In this document: positions 12,506-22,700 of the stretch, piece by piece | Position numbering within the stretch: the stretch's first letter is position 1 | How the letters are laid out: each line of letters starts with the position of its first letter | NCBI GenBank assembly: GCA_026417575.1 | Contig: JAOACZ010000199.1 | Coordinates: forward strand, 1-58,411 | Direction: 5' to 3' | DNA from: a bacterium | GTDB lineage: Bacteria; Auribacterota; UBA3054; JAPLST01 | DNA: 58,411 nt | Made by a program: the position numbers and the translations under genes | The notes under the pieces: generated by a model | What the model was told of the DNA's origin: nothing | Database searches by the model: none | What the model saw: only the letters and a program-made list of their open reading frames with translations

Positions 12506-12874
12506 TCACTGTTCGTTCAGTATCGTTTCATCCTCTGGCCGCCACGCCGGGTCCACAATGCACAGAAATACCAACTCGTCTTTTCCCGTGTTCTCAATGT
12601 GTTGCCGCGCCCCAGGGGGAATGTAAATGGCATCGCCGGGATGCACCAGCGCTTGTTCGTCGTCAATGTGCATCCGCCCCTCGCCCTGCAGCACGTAGTA
12701 GACTTCACTTGAGCGCAACACATGTGGTACCGTCGCCGCACCACATCCCACCCGCGCCCAGGCGAGCGAATATCGCAACGCCAGCGCGTCTTTTCCCGGG
12801 TGGAGCAACTCCCGTAACTGACAGCGGTCACCCGCCGTAATTTCTGCACACTTGGCCACAGAACGGACGACCAT
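12506..12874 (-). CDS. Cupin domain protein
   Basis: 122 aa; YYVLQGEGRMHIDDEQALVHPGDAIYIPPGARQHIENTG cupin pattern. Confidence 0.85.
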   Translation of the reverse strand: MVVRSVAKCAEITAGDRCQLRELLHPGKDALALRYSLAWARVGCGAATVPHVLRSSEVYYVLQGEGRMHIDDEQALVHPGDAIYIPPGARQHIENTGKDELVFLCIVDPAWRPEDETILNEQ

Positions 12875-12892
12875 AGCACCTCTTTGCTTCGA

Positions 12893-14839
12893 TTAGCGCC
12901 GACTTCGCCCCGATCCGCGGCGCGCCTTCCCTGATGTACGCCCTGGGCGCTGCACACGGCCTCGCCGCGTTCCGCGCAGCATTTCCTCAATCGGATCCAC
13001 TTCCACGTTGACATAGTCGGCTTCGTAGATGGACGTGAGAATCGAATCAAGTGATTTAACAATTGACTGCGGCGTGATATTGTGTGCGCGATTGTATGCA
13101 TCCTGACGCGCGCGCCGCCGCTCTGTTTCCGCAATGGCAGCCCGCATCGCCGGGGTAACCGTGTGTGCATACATGATCGCTGTACCGTGAATATTGCGAG
13201 CCGCTCGCCCAATCGTCTGGATCAACGAACGCTCCGAACGCAAAAAACCCTCTTGATCAGCGTCAAAGAGAGCTACCAACGACACTTCGGGCAAATCCAG
13301 TCCCTCGCGTAGCAAGTTGATGCCCACCAGCACGTCGAACTCTCCCGCACGCAGGGCGCGGATAATTTCGACACGTTCCAGCGTGTCTATGTCGCTGTGT
13401 AAGTAACGTGCACGAATGCCGGCCTCAGCCAAATACGTGCTTAAGTCCTCTGCCATCCGCTTGGTCAACACAGTGATGAGCACGCGTTCCCCGACCGCTA
13501 CGCGTCGCTTGATTTCCTCAATCACGTCTTGCACTTGATTCGCGGCATCGCGCACCTCAATGCGTGGGTCAATCAGCCCCGTCGGCCGGATCAACTGCTC
13601 CACGACAGCGGGTGTTCCGGACCTCGCTTCCTCGCGCGCACGCCTCACCTCGTATGCCCCAGGCGTGGCCGACACATAAATGATCTGATGCGTCCGCTGC
13701 TGAAATTCCTCAAAACGCAACGGACGATTGTCCAACGCCGCCGGCAAGCGAAACCCGTACTCCACGAGAATCTCCTTCCGTGAGCGATCACCCTTATACA
13801 TCCCCCCAAGTTGCGGCACACTAATGTGACTCTCGTCAATGATCAGCAGCCATCGCTCAGGGAAGTAATCTAGCAGCGTAAACGGCGGCTCTCCCGGCTG
13901 CCGCCCGTCCAGATATCGTGAGTAGTTCTCAATCCCCGAACAGTAGCCTAGCTCGCGAATCATCTCCAAATCAAACAATGTGCGTTGCTTCAGACGTTCC
14001 GCCTCGACAAGCTTGTGCGCTCGCACAAGCTCGTCGTACCGCACGGCCAGGTCGCGCTCGATCTCTTCCGCCGCCTCGCGTAGACTCGCATACGGAGCGG
14101 CGTAGTGGGTCGCTGGGTATAAAAATAACGTCTGCGTCTCTTCTCGCCCACTCCCCGTGAGCGGGTCAATAAACGCAATCCGCTCCACCGTACTCCCACA
14201 AAACCACACACGCACCGCCACATTGTCTTCGTACGCCGGAAAGACATCCACCACATCCCCACGCGCCCGAAATGTCCCCCGTGTCAAATCGTATTCATTC
14301 CGCTGGTACTGCAGTTCCACCAACTGTCGCAATAATGTGGTACGATCAAGCTGGTCACCGACCTTCAGCGTCAGCTTCATTGCCCGATACGTCTCCGGCC
14401 GCCCAATGCCATAAATGCATGACACACTCGCCACCACGATCACGTCCGGACGCGTCAAGAGCGATCGCGTCGCCGATAACCGCAGGCGGTCAATGATGTC
14501 GTTCCGCGACGCATCTTTTTCTATATACGTATCCGTCTGCGGGATGTACGCCTCCGGTTGATAGTAGTCGTAGTACGATACGAAATACTCCACCGCGTTG
14601 TGCGGAAAAAGTTGCTTGAACTCGGAAAACAACTGTGCCGCTAACGTCTTATTCGGCGCCAATACCAACACCGGCATGTTACATTGGGCAATTACATTTG
14701 CCATCGTAAACGTCTTACCTGACCCGGTCACCCCAAGCAGCACTTGATGCCGACGACCTGCTTGCACCCCACGCACAAGCTGCTCAATCGCCGCAGGCTG
14801 ATCGCCCTGCGGAGTGTATGACGTCACCAACTGAAACAT
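12893..14839 (-). CDS. uvrB: Excinuclease ABC subunit UvrB (no C-terminal UVR motif seen)
   Basis: [74 protein letters not shown]; start refined from the 14932 ORF to the internal ATG at 14839. Confidence 0.96.
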   Translation of the reverse strand: MFQLVTSYTPQGDQPAAIEQLVRGVQAGRRHQVLLGVTGSGKTFTMANVIAQCNMPVLVLAPNKTLAAQLFSEFKQLFPHNAVEYFVSYYDYYQPEAYIPQTDTYIEKDASRNDIIDRLRLSATRSLLTRPDVIVVASVSCIYGIGRPETYRAMKLTLKVGDQLDRTTLLRQLVELQYQRNEYDLTRGTFRARGDVVDVFPAYEDNVAVRVWFCGSTVERIAFIDPLTGSGREETQTLFLYPATHYAAPYASLREAAEEIERDLAVRYDELVRAHKLVEAERLKQRTLFDLEMIRELGYCSGIENYSRYLDGRQPGEPPFTLLDYFPERWLLIIDESHISVPQLGGMYKGDRSRKEILVEYGFRLPAALDNRPLRFEEFQQRTHQIIYVSATPGAYEVRRAREEARSGTPAVVEQLIRPTGLIDPRIEVRDAANQVQDVIEEIKRRVAVGERVLITVLTKRMAEDLSTYLAEAGIRARYLHSDIDTLERVEIIRALRAGEFDVLVGINLLREGLDLPEVSLVALFDADQEGFLRSERSLIQTIGRAARNIHGTAIMYAHTVTPAMRAAIAETERRRARQDAYNRAHNITPQSIVKSLDSILTSIYEADYVNVEVDPIEEMLRGTRRGRVQRPGRTSGKARRGSGRSRR

Positions 14840-14840
14840 C

Positions 14841-15116
14841 TTACCCCGCGGCGGAAGAATCCTCAGGGGCTGGCGGTGGCAGGTCTTCCCGTTGCTCCTC
14901 TGTGAGCGTGTCCAAGGGCTGCTCGATCGCATACTCCCCTGCCAGCCACTTGTACAAATCCGCCAGCTTGCACCGCTCGGAGCAAAAGGGAAAAAAGGGA
15001 TTCCCCGTTGGGTTCTTCTGCGCTATCGTCATTGGCGCGCGACAGTACGGGCACCGCAGCCCGATGCGTGGCGCTTCCTCGCTCTCACCATCCGTTTGTG
15101 AGGGGAATGGGCACAT
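14841..15116 (-). CDS. yacG: YacG-like zinc-binding protein (DNA gyrase inhibitor family, DUF329)
   Basis: CPYCRAPM...[23 protein letters not shown]; start refined to the internal ATG at 15116; stop sits 1 nt before the uvrB ATG. Confidence 0.8.
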   Translation of the reverse strand: MCPFPSQTDGESEEAPRIGLRCPYCRAPMTIAQKNPTGNPFFPFCSERCKLADLYKWLAGEYAIEQPLDTLTEEQREDLPPPAPEDSSAAG

Positions 15117-15125
15117 ACCTGCTCC

Positions 15126-15154
15126 ATTATAGCAGGACACGCCAGAAGTCGCAA
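15126..15154 (-). promoter_or_regulatory. Promoter TTGCGA-N17-TATAAT for yacG-uvrB
   Basis: Minus-strand hexamers with 17 nt spacer; -10 ends only 9 nt from the yacG ATG. Confidence 0.5.
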
Positions 15155-15284
15155 TCCCTACGCATCTCGCTTCGTCAGCCGCAACCCCGATCTTTACGAA
15201 GAATTTCGCCGACACAACGTGACGCTTAAGCGCGCCAAAAAAAGCTGCCTTCACAAGCCTCAGCCACTACAATCGGATGTCGCC

Positions 15285-15518
15285 CCTGAAAAACGGGGTC
15301 AGGCCTAAACTTGTAACTTAATCGTGCATCCGACTTTCAGCAACTGGGCCAGACAAACATCCCCAGCACATGTGCATAGGAGCAATTTTTGACGGGGCAC
15401 CCGCCCGGTCACGATCTAGACCCGAAACCGGGACTACAGCTCCGTGTCCCTCTGGCACAAGTTCAATCAACGCAAAATGTCATTTGCAAACAACCGAAAA
15501 CGTCGACTGAAAGCCTGT
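15285..15518 (+). repeat. Direct repeat copy 1 (~234 bp)
   Basis: About 95% identical by eye to 15559-15792, constant offset 274 bp, no indels noticed. Confidence 0.95.
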
Positions 15519-15558
15519 CCGTCCCAGCCGTCGTCGACTGTTGTGCAGAAGCATTCGT

Positions 15559-15792
15559 CCTGGAAAGCGGCGTCCGGCCTAAACTTGCAACGTAATCGTG
15601 CATCCGACTTTCAGCAACTGGGCCAGACAAACATCCCCACCACATGTGCATAGGAGCAATTTTTCACGGGCCACCCGCCCGGTCACGATCTCGACGCGAA
15701 ACCGGGACTACAGCTCCGTGTCCCTCTGGCACAAGTTCAATCAACGCAAAATGTCATTTGCAAACAACCGAAAACGTCGACTGAAAGCCTGT
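15559..15792 (+). repeat. Direct repeat copy 2 (~234 bp)
   Basis: See copy 1; e.g. identical stretch ggactacagctccgtgtccctctggcacaagttcaatcaacgcaaaatgtcatttgcaaacaaccgaaaacgtcgactgaaagcctgt. Confidence 0.95.
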
Positions 15793-16171
15793 TGGCCCCG
15801 GCAGCTCACTGCTGTACGGAGTCAGATCATCCGCACGTGCTCGTCAAAGCGTGGCGATCCGCCGTCACACGCCCGCACAGCGTATGCTTCCTGATTGGGT
15901 CTGCTTAATACGAAACGGTTTTGGTGACAAGAGCATAACATAGTTACCTGAAGGTCGCGGGACGTGTCTGTGTTCCTGCTGTCGTGAGCGAACACGCCCG
16001 GCAGTGGAGGAAGCCGTTGCGCCAGCCAGGGATCAGGCGCTCGTTCGTTGGTGCCAAGGCGCGACGGTGTCAGCTTGAGCGTGCTCCATGAGCACTACCC
16101 ACCTGCAAAACCCTGCTCCGCAACGCTAGTAGCGGGCGCGAATGTGTCGTAACGTTACGAACAATGATTGT

Positions 16172-16200
16172 TTGACTTTTTTGCGTAGCTTTGCTAACAT
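16172..16200 (+). promoter_or_regulatory. Promoter TTGACT-N17-TAACAT upstream of a PEP-CTERM gene
   Basis: Hexamers and 17 nt spacing, 36 nt before ATG 16237. Confidence 0.5.
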
Positions 16201-16236
16201 GTAGTGGCACTGGTAACACTCACCAGAGGTTCAGCT

Positions 16237-17832
16237 ATGCGTCGTTTCAGTACCTTCCTCTCGCTCACTGCCCTCGTTCTCGCTGCTCCTCTTCTCGCCG
16301 CTCCTCCCTATGCCCCCGGTTTGAACGGCGACTGGAACTTCACTTCTGCTAACGTTCTCTATCCTCAAACAGGCCTCTACGGCCCTGGTACTACTTTCTG
16401 GGCCCGCGCGTTCAGCAACATCCCCCTCGATCGTGAGTTCAAAATCACCCGCGACGCCAACTGGAACGACAACTGGGGCGGCGGTTATTGGATTTACGAC
16501 AACGCAGTCTACACTCCTCCCAAAGGTGGTAACAACATGGTTTACAAGCAGGGTACCACCGCGCCCATTTTATTCCTAAGTGTTAACAACCCCGAAGCCA
16601 ACCCTAACAACTTGCCTCTCCATGTGCAGCGCTTTTCCTCCAGCCCGGTGAGCATAACCTGGACGGCTGATAGCCTGGGAAGCTCGTATAGTGGCAACCG
16701 TCGCTACACTGCCGGCTCAAACTATGTCGTCATCTGTAGCGTTGGCGCCTCCCGCCCGTCAGAGCAAAAAATTTATTTCCGTTATACCTTTGACGCCTGG
16801 ACCAACTCGACTATTAAAGAACTCACCGGTGCAGCCAATCAAACGATGTTTACGAACACTATCGTCTTGTCGTATGGCCAAATCTTGGATTACTATCTCC
16901 TCACTTCCGCTCGCACGGCGGCAGATCTAGCCACGGATACTGACCTGAAGACCGTCACGTACGACACGCGCAACGGGTACAACTATATCGTCACTGGCTG
17001 GCTGGATTCAGCTCACGCCGCTTTCATTCCCGGGCAGTACACTGCTCCTGACCTTTGGTGGGGGTTTGGCATTTTCAACCGCTTTACGCCCACCCTCCTC
17101 TACGGTGGCCACTCGAACTACTGGGCTTGCACTATTTTCAACGTTACCAACAATCATGAGTTTAAACTTACCTTCGGGCCGGGATGGACGACGAACTGGG
17201 GCGCAAACAGCACCACCGTCAAGCTCTCCGTTGCGCCCAACGCCACAAACACTGGCTACCGTCTCGCTGGCTCAGCGAACATGGAGTTTAACAATGCCTG
17301 GGGGAACGGAGCTGTGGCCCATTTCCAGTGCTATATCCCACAGGACGGCAACAATCAGTTAGCGTTTGGTGTGCAGAAGTTCACTGCCGCACCAACACAA
17401 ATTTCCTCCGTCGCAGACGATCTTACGTCACCTCTGCGCCAGCGCCAGGCCGGTGTTGCCACCCTGGTCACCGCGCAGGTAACGCGCACCACTCTCCTCG
17501 CAGAAGAGAAGCTGTATCTGCGTTACTCTTCCAACAACTGGGCCAATCACTTCCTCGTCCCAATGACAAAAGTGGCTGATTACGTCTACGTCGCCACGTT
17601 GCCACCAATGGGCGGCTCGGAAGCGAATGTCATCACCACTGAATATTACGTGCTCAGCAGCACCCTCACGGAGGCAGAGTTGGCTGTAGGCAACAACCAG
17701 TACGTTGATCTGCTCACGGCAGCGCACAAACTGGGGCCCAACAACAAGAACTTTGTAATTTATAACGTGCCCGAACCCGCGGCGTGGCTCATCGGACTGC
17801 TCGCCGCTTTTCGCCTGGGCAAGAGAAAGTAG
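16237..17832 (+). CDS. Secreted PEP-CTERM protein of unknown function
   Basis: Signal peptide MRRFSTFLSLTALVLAAPLLAAP; C-terminus VPEPAAWLIGLLAAFRLGKRK; start refined from 16204 to 16237. Confidence 0.85.
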   Translation: MRRFSTFLSLTALVLAAPLLAAPPYAPGLNGDWNFTSANVLYPQTGLYGPGTTFWARAFSNIPLDREFKITRDANWNDNWGGGYWIYDNAVYTPPKGGNNMVYKQGTTAPILFLSVNNPEANPNNLPLHVQRFSSSPVSITWTADSLGSSYSGNRRYTAGSNYVVICSVGASRPSEQKIYFRYTFDAWTNSTIKELTGAANQTMFTNTIVLSYGQILDYYLLTSARTAADLATDTDLKTVTYDTRNGYNYIVTGWLDSAHAAFIPGQYTAPDLWWGFGIFNRFTPTLLYGGHSNYWACTIFNVTNNHEFKLTFGPGWTTNWGANSTTVKLSVAPNATNTGYRLAGSANMEFNNAWGNGAVAHFQCYIPQDGNNQLAFGVQKFTAAPTQISSVADDLTSPLRQRQAGVATLVTAQVTRTTLLAEEKLYLRYSSNNWANHFLVPMTKVADYVYVATLPPMGGSEANVITTEYYVLSSTLTEAELAVGNNQYVDLLTAAHKLGPNNKNFVIYNVPEPAAWLIGLLAAFRLGKRK

Positions 17833-17854
17833 CCCACTTACTGTCCCATAGAGC

Positions 17855-18547
17855 TTACGGCTCAAAACGCCACTGGTGGTAACAACCGTAAGCGAGGAGG
17901 GCCTTAATATCACGGGTATGTCGCGCTAACTCGGCCAAAGGCACCAACAGTACCCGGATCTGCTCATGTTCGTGAGCGAGGCCAGCCAGCTTGCCCTCCA
18001 GTGTGTGGACGTCTTCCAGAGTGACTCGAATTTCACACGCGTAGAGAGTAATACGCTCGTCGCTGCCACCCCCTGAGGGGATGAACGTGCCCAGCTCACG
18101 CAAACTTTCGCGCGTCACACGTATTCCCGTCTCCTCCTCCACTTCCCGCAGCGCCGTGCTCACGATATCACCATGGTCATCCAGCATGCCCGCGGGGATC
18201 TCAATCGATTCGAATTCCCCGGCCGGAAAGCGTGGCTGTGCTGTCAAAACACACCAGCGTTCGTTCTCCGTAACTAAGATCACCAGCACCGCCACCGCGT
18301 CTCCGCGGAGAAAGACACCGCCCGGCACTGGTTGCCCGTCCGGCCCGTACACCTCTGCTCGTAACTTGGCAAACAGCAAGCCGCCGTCGCGACGACGGTC
18401 AACTGCCTGAACTTCCATCCGTTTGATCCGAAAGCGTTCGTCCATCCGCGCCAGCCATTGCCGAAACTGAGCCGATGACGCCACTAACTCCACGTCTTCT
18501 TTTTGCCCCGTAAGTTCAAAATTGTGATGTGCCAGCGTGATCTGCAT
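17855..18547 (-). CDS. NUDIX hydrolase
   Basis: Nudix box GMLDDHGDIVSTALREVEEETGI. Confidence 0.9.
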   Translation of the reverse strand: MQITLAHHNFELTGQKEDVELVASSAQFRQWLARMDERFRIKRMEVQAVDRRRDGGLLFAKLRAEVYGPDGQPVPGGVFLRGDAVAVLVILVTENERWCVLTAQPRFPAGEFESIEIPAGMLDDHGDIVSTALREVEEETGIRVTRESLRELGTFIPSGGGSDERITLYACEIRVTLEDVHTLEGKLAGLAHEHEQIRVLLVPLAELARHTRDIKALLAYGCYHQWRFEP

Positions 18548-18558
18548 CCTGGAAGTGC

Positions 18559-19338
18559 TCAGGGTAGTTCATGAATCTGTTTTTTCATTCCCAACAGTGC
18601 GAGGTAAATACCAAACGCTGGGTAATTGCGTCGGAGGGCCTTGAGATTCTCGAGCGGTTCGTACTGCAGGTCTTCCGGTGGAAGCGCGTAGCCAACACAT
18701 TGCGCCACCAAATCGATTCGTTTGGACATCCAGGCTTCCACTACTACCGGCACGCCCACGTCCGCTAGCCAATCCACATTTTCATGACGGCGAATGACCG
18801 GCTGGGTAATGATAAACGCTGCCCCCGCGTCCAGTTTGCGCTTGAGCTTTTCACGCTCATTATGCGCTGGCTCATAATGATTGTAGGCAACCCCACACAC
18901 AAATGTATCCGGATACTCGCGATGAATGTATCTCATTAGTTCTACCGACGTCACTACCGCGGTATTAAAGCCAAGTTCGTCGGGCGTCAGGCGATGCAGA
19001 CGTTCGTTGCCATCCCCACTCACCGTCAAAAGATACCGCACACCTTTCTCTGCCATCGTGCGCAGCATGCGATCAAGGTCTTGTTTCCGATGAAAAGTAT
19101 TCAAATGAATAATGAGGCGTTCCGGGTTGATAGTAACGCCGCTTGCCTCGATTGTCTCGAGCGCCTCGAAACTAAGCATCCCAAGCGGGTTGTCCGTTAT
19201 GCAGATCACAAAGTCGCGCTGCTGTGAAAGCGTATATTTCTCCGCGAACTTGACCAGATCGGCCTCAATATCGGGACTATCTTGTTTAGGTGTAGTGACC
19301 TCGTTCAGGTAGCGCTCAGGGGCAAACCAAGGGATCAT
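18559..19338 (-). CDS. Methylenetetrahydrofolate reductase-like TIM-barrel protein
   Basis: 259 aa; KLDAGAAFIITQPVI, YLLTVSGD, VCGVAYNHYEPAHNEREKLKRKLDAGA MetF-like pattern. Confidence 0.6.
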   Translation of the reverse strand: MIPWFAPERYLNEVTTPKQDSPDIEADLVKFAEKYTLSQQRDFVICITDNPLGMLSFEALETIEASGVTINPERLIIHLNTFHRKQDLDRMLRTMAEKGVRYLLTVSGDGNERLHRLTPDELGFNTAVVTSVELMRYIHREYPDTFVCGVAYNHYEPAHNEREKLKRKLDAGAAFIITQPVIRRHENVDWLADVGVPVVVEAWMSKRIDLVAQCVGYALPPEDLQYEPLENLKALRRNYPAFGIYLALLGMKKQIHELP

Positions 19339-19667
19339 CGCTCAGCTCCACGGCGGTTTTTCCTTAGTATAGCATAATTTAACTCTGGTCATTGAGGAGG
19401 CAAGCCCTAATTAGGGATGGCAGCGCTCCTCTACGAGCGAGACCGCCTCATGATGTAGCAACAGGAACCTGCCTTCCGCGCGCAGTGCTAGGCATGCGCA
19501 ACTGTGATGACAGTCCTGACGGCACGTGTACGCGGCGTCCTGCCACGTCAGAATATTGACGCGTGCGCCACAACTCGCCATGGCCATGTTTTCTTTGCAC
19601 ATTCTTCACACAAATTTGCTGCCCAGCTTCTGATTCGCCGGGTATGCTCCTTGTAAAGTCTACGGCT

Positions 19668-19696
19668 TTGTCTTTTGTGTTGCGAAGCGGTATAAT
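19668..19696 (+). promoter_or_regulatory. Candidate promoter TTGTCT-N17-TATAAT at the head of the GspK/LTD/EEP operon
   Basis: Perfect TATAAT at 19691-19696; weak -35. Confidence 0.45.
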
Positions 19697-19713
19697 GATT
19701 GTGGAATCAGGTG

Positions 19714-22700
19714 ATGGATACAAGCCACGTCATGGCTAATCCCGCATCAGTTTTAGCGCCACCGCGATCTGTGCGTCTGAGCACCGACCGCGGTGTCGCG
19801 CTCGTCGCAGTGTTATCAGTACTGACGGTGCTGGCAGTGCTGGCGATGACCTTCGCGGTATACACAAGCATCGAACAAGCTACCGCGCGCACCGCGGCTT
19901 CTTCCCATGACGTGCGTGCGCTGGTTGACGCGGGACTCGCCCACGCCAAGGCCCTCTTGTGGATTGACGCCGTGCTTGGCGATCCGCGCTACGATGCCTA
20001 CAGTGACCTCTGGCGCACAACATTCGACGGTACGTTAGCCAACCGCCCGCCGGACGTGAATCTGAGCGGGCTCAACCGCCCCGGCCTGCGCGGCGCGGGC
20101 GGTGACGCCATCTGGCTCCCTGTTCGGAACGAACGAGGTACTCTCGTGGGCCGCTACGCCGTTTTGGTCGAGGATGAAAGCGCCAAAATAAATCTCAACA
20201 TGGCTTCTTTATTACCACCCCAGCGCGCAAATGAAGGCCTTTCACCCTACGAGATTTTGCTCGGTGACGGGGGAGTCCGTGGTTTACCGCTGCCCACGCC
20301 CGCGCTCGCCAACGTGATGCGTTTTCGCTACGGGCCCAACGGTGTTCCAGGCGCGCGTGGCGACGATAACGTCAACAATGCGACCCTCATGTCCGATGGT
20401 CTAGATAACAATGCGAATGGACTGATTGACGAGCTGGATGAGGGTGTGGACGAATTAGAAGAGTATAACGCTGCCAGACCCTATGGCGATGACCGCGCTT
20501 TTTTCTCGCTCCGGGAAGTATGGAGCGTCGCCGCACCTAATGCGCCTCTTTCCCATGCACACGTGGCCGCCCTGCGTGCCTCTGCTACGTTGCATTCAAC
20601 TGACAATAGTCTGCGTTGGGATCCAAGCACACGTAGCTGGCGCCCGCGGGACAACCTTAATGTCATTTCAGCGCGCGATATTCATCGCACTCTTGCTCAC
20701 GCCAACCAGCAGTTCAGCTTTGAAGGCAACCAGCGCCAGATGCGTCGGCTAGCTGCCACGGCTGCTGATTATCGTGATGAAAATGCGGTTCTCTCCACCG
20801 TCGCAAGTGAATACGGCATCGAAGCGGTGTGTTTCAACGAAGTGCTTGCCAATGAGGGCAGTCGATTGATGCTCCCCTACCGCATCAACGAGGTCTATGG
20901 TGACCGACGAGTGTTTACTCTCGCGTACTTTTACAGCTTCTACAATTATCGCAATACCTCCCCTGTCACCAGCGACAATCCCGCGTTGCGTGAAAAGTTC
21001 GATCGCACAACCGCGTTCGGGATTGATTTTTCATCCGTGCGTTACACCCCCAGTGGCATTTCTCTCGAACTTGGCCGCAGCCCCCTCGAAAGCGGCGGCT
21101 ACCGCAACTGGTTTGAACAGTTCAAACAGCTCCTCCGCGCACGCGGCCGCAAGTTTATCGAGCAAGACCGCGTCATCTGGCCAGAAAATCTTTGGAAAAA
21201 CAGTTACCTGTGCGTCTATCGCTCGCCCACGCCAGGAGCTCTGCCTGCCAAAGTCTTCAAAATCGAGCGGTCCACGGACCGCATCCTTTACATCAACGCC
21301 ACACAACTTGCTGCCGACGATTACATCAACTTCACGTCACGCTACTACTACGCTCAAATTCGCTCATGGATCCACGATCGGGCCTACTACGCCGAGCATC
21401 CCCAGGTATCCACCTGGACCGTCGTACCTTTCCTCCAACCCAACACTTACTACCGTGTCTACATCCAAGAGACTAACTTGCAGGTCCCAGATGATGATGC
21501 AGCCTACAGTCAGCACCTCTCTGAAAAGATGGATGTGGACGGCAGGCTGGGTCAGTATTCGGAACAAAACATCCATCGCTTGCGCTACCGCTACAAGGAT
21601 GGCGAAGCCATCCGCGCCGACCGCCAAGGATGCATAGACCTGTATCTGACAAGCTCGCGTGAGTGCAGTCCCCGCCGTCGCAACCGTTTTAATGCCGCCT
21701 ACTGCGTGCGCCCGGACATTATTGAATTGATGAACATCAGCGATCGCCCAGTCAGCTTGCGTGGGTGGTCCCTCGTCGCGAACACCGGCGCACTGGCGTA
21801 CGAGCTCGGCACAATTGACCACGCGGTCCAGTATTCGCGCCAAGACACCGGGCGAAAAGTTGAGCTCAATCCCACAATTCAACCCAACGAATACTTCTAC
21901 CTGTGCAACAACCTCGATATTTTTGACCGCGATTTCGGCGGCACACGCGATGGACTGTGGGGCACCAGCGCCGACGAACAGATGCCAGCCTATGAGATTA
22001 ATGATGATCGCTGGGGCGTGCGCTTCAAAATCAAATCACTCCGCGAAGTTTCCGCTGCGGACGGTTGGACCACGTATGTTACGTGTGAAAACGAAAACTG
22101 GCGCAAAGATCAGTTTAAAGACGAGATCGCCGAATTCCAGTCTGCTCGGCGCGACCCACGCGGCGTGGCGCGATCACCTGATGGTATCCGCTATAGCATT
22201 GACGAGAACACGCGTAACACCCTGGTCTTTAAAAACCTCAAGTTGCAAGAGTATAGCTTCGTCGAACCGGGCGACTTTGTCATGATTGTCGGCTTACCGC
22301 GCATTGGTGGCTTTGTCAGCTTGACCCTCAAAAACCAATACGAGCAAATCGCTGCCCGGGTCATCGAATACGGTAACCCGAGCTCCGACCTGCAGCGCGA
22401 CCCACGGCGCTGGCTCGGCTGGTCGGCAGAGAAGCCTGACCCCACGCGCGAAGAATGGGTCTTATGCCGCACACCTACCTTCGGGGGCACTGTTCGCCGC
22501 GCCCGTAATGCAACCGCGCTCCTGCGCGACGAAGCCATCGTCAGTGTCAAAAACGGCCAATATGCTTCACCTGGCGAACTCGCCCGCGTGCGCCGCATCG
22601 CCACCTGGCAACAAGAACGCCGTGACGCGCGCGACATTGCTGCCTCTAAATTGGTCCAAGCCGCTGTCGAATTCTTTGACACGCGCGGCATCCGCCTCGA

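Noticed and set aside
14840-14932. 31-codon N-terminal extension of UvrB in the ORF track
   Set aside because: Overlaps yacG; canonical UvrB begins [15 protein letters not shown] at 14839.
15389-15894. Short ORFs in the tandem repeat (e.g. MSFANNRKRRLKAC)
   Set aside because: Frames differ between copies and substitutions are not codon-biased; more likely noncoding repeat than transposase.
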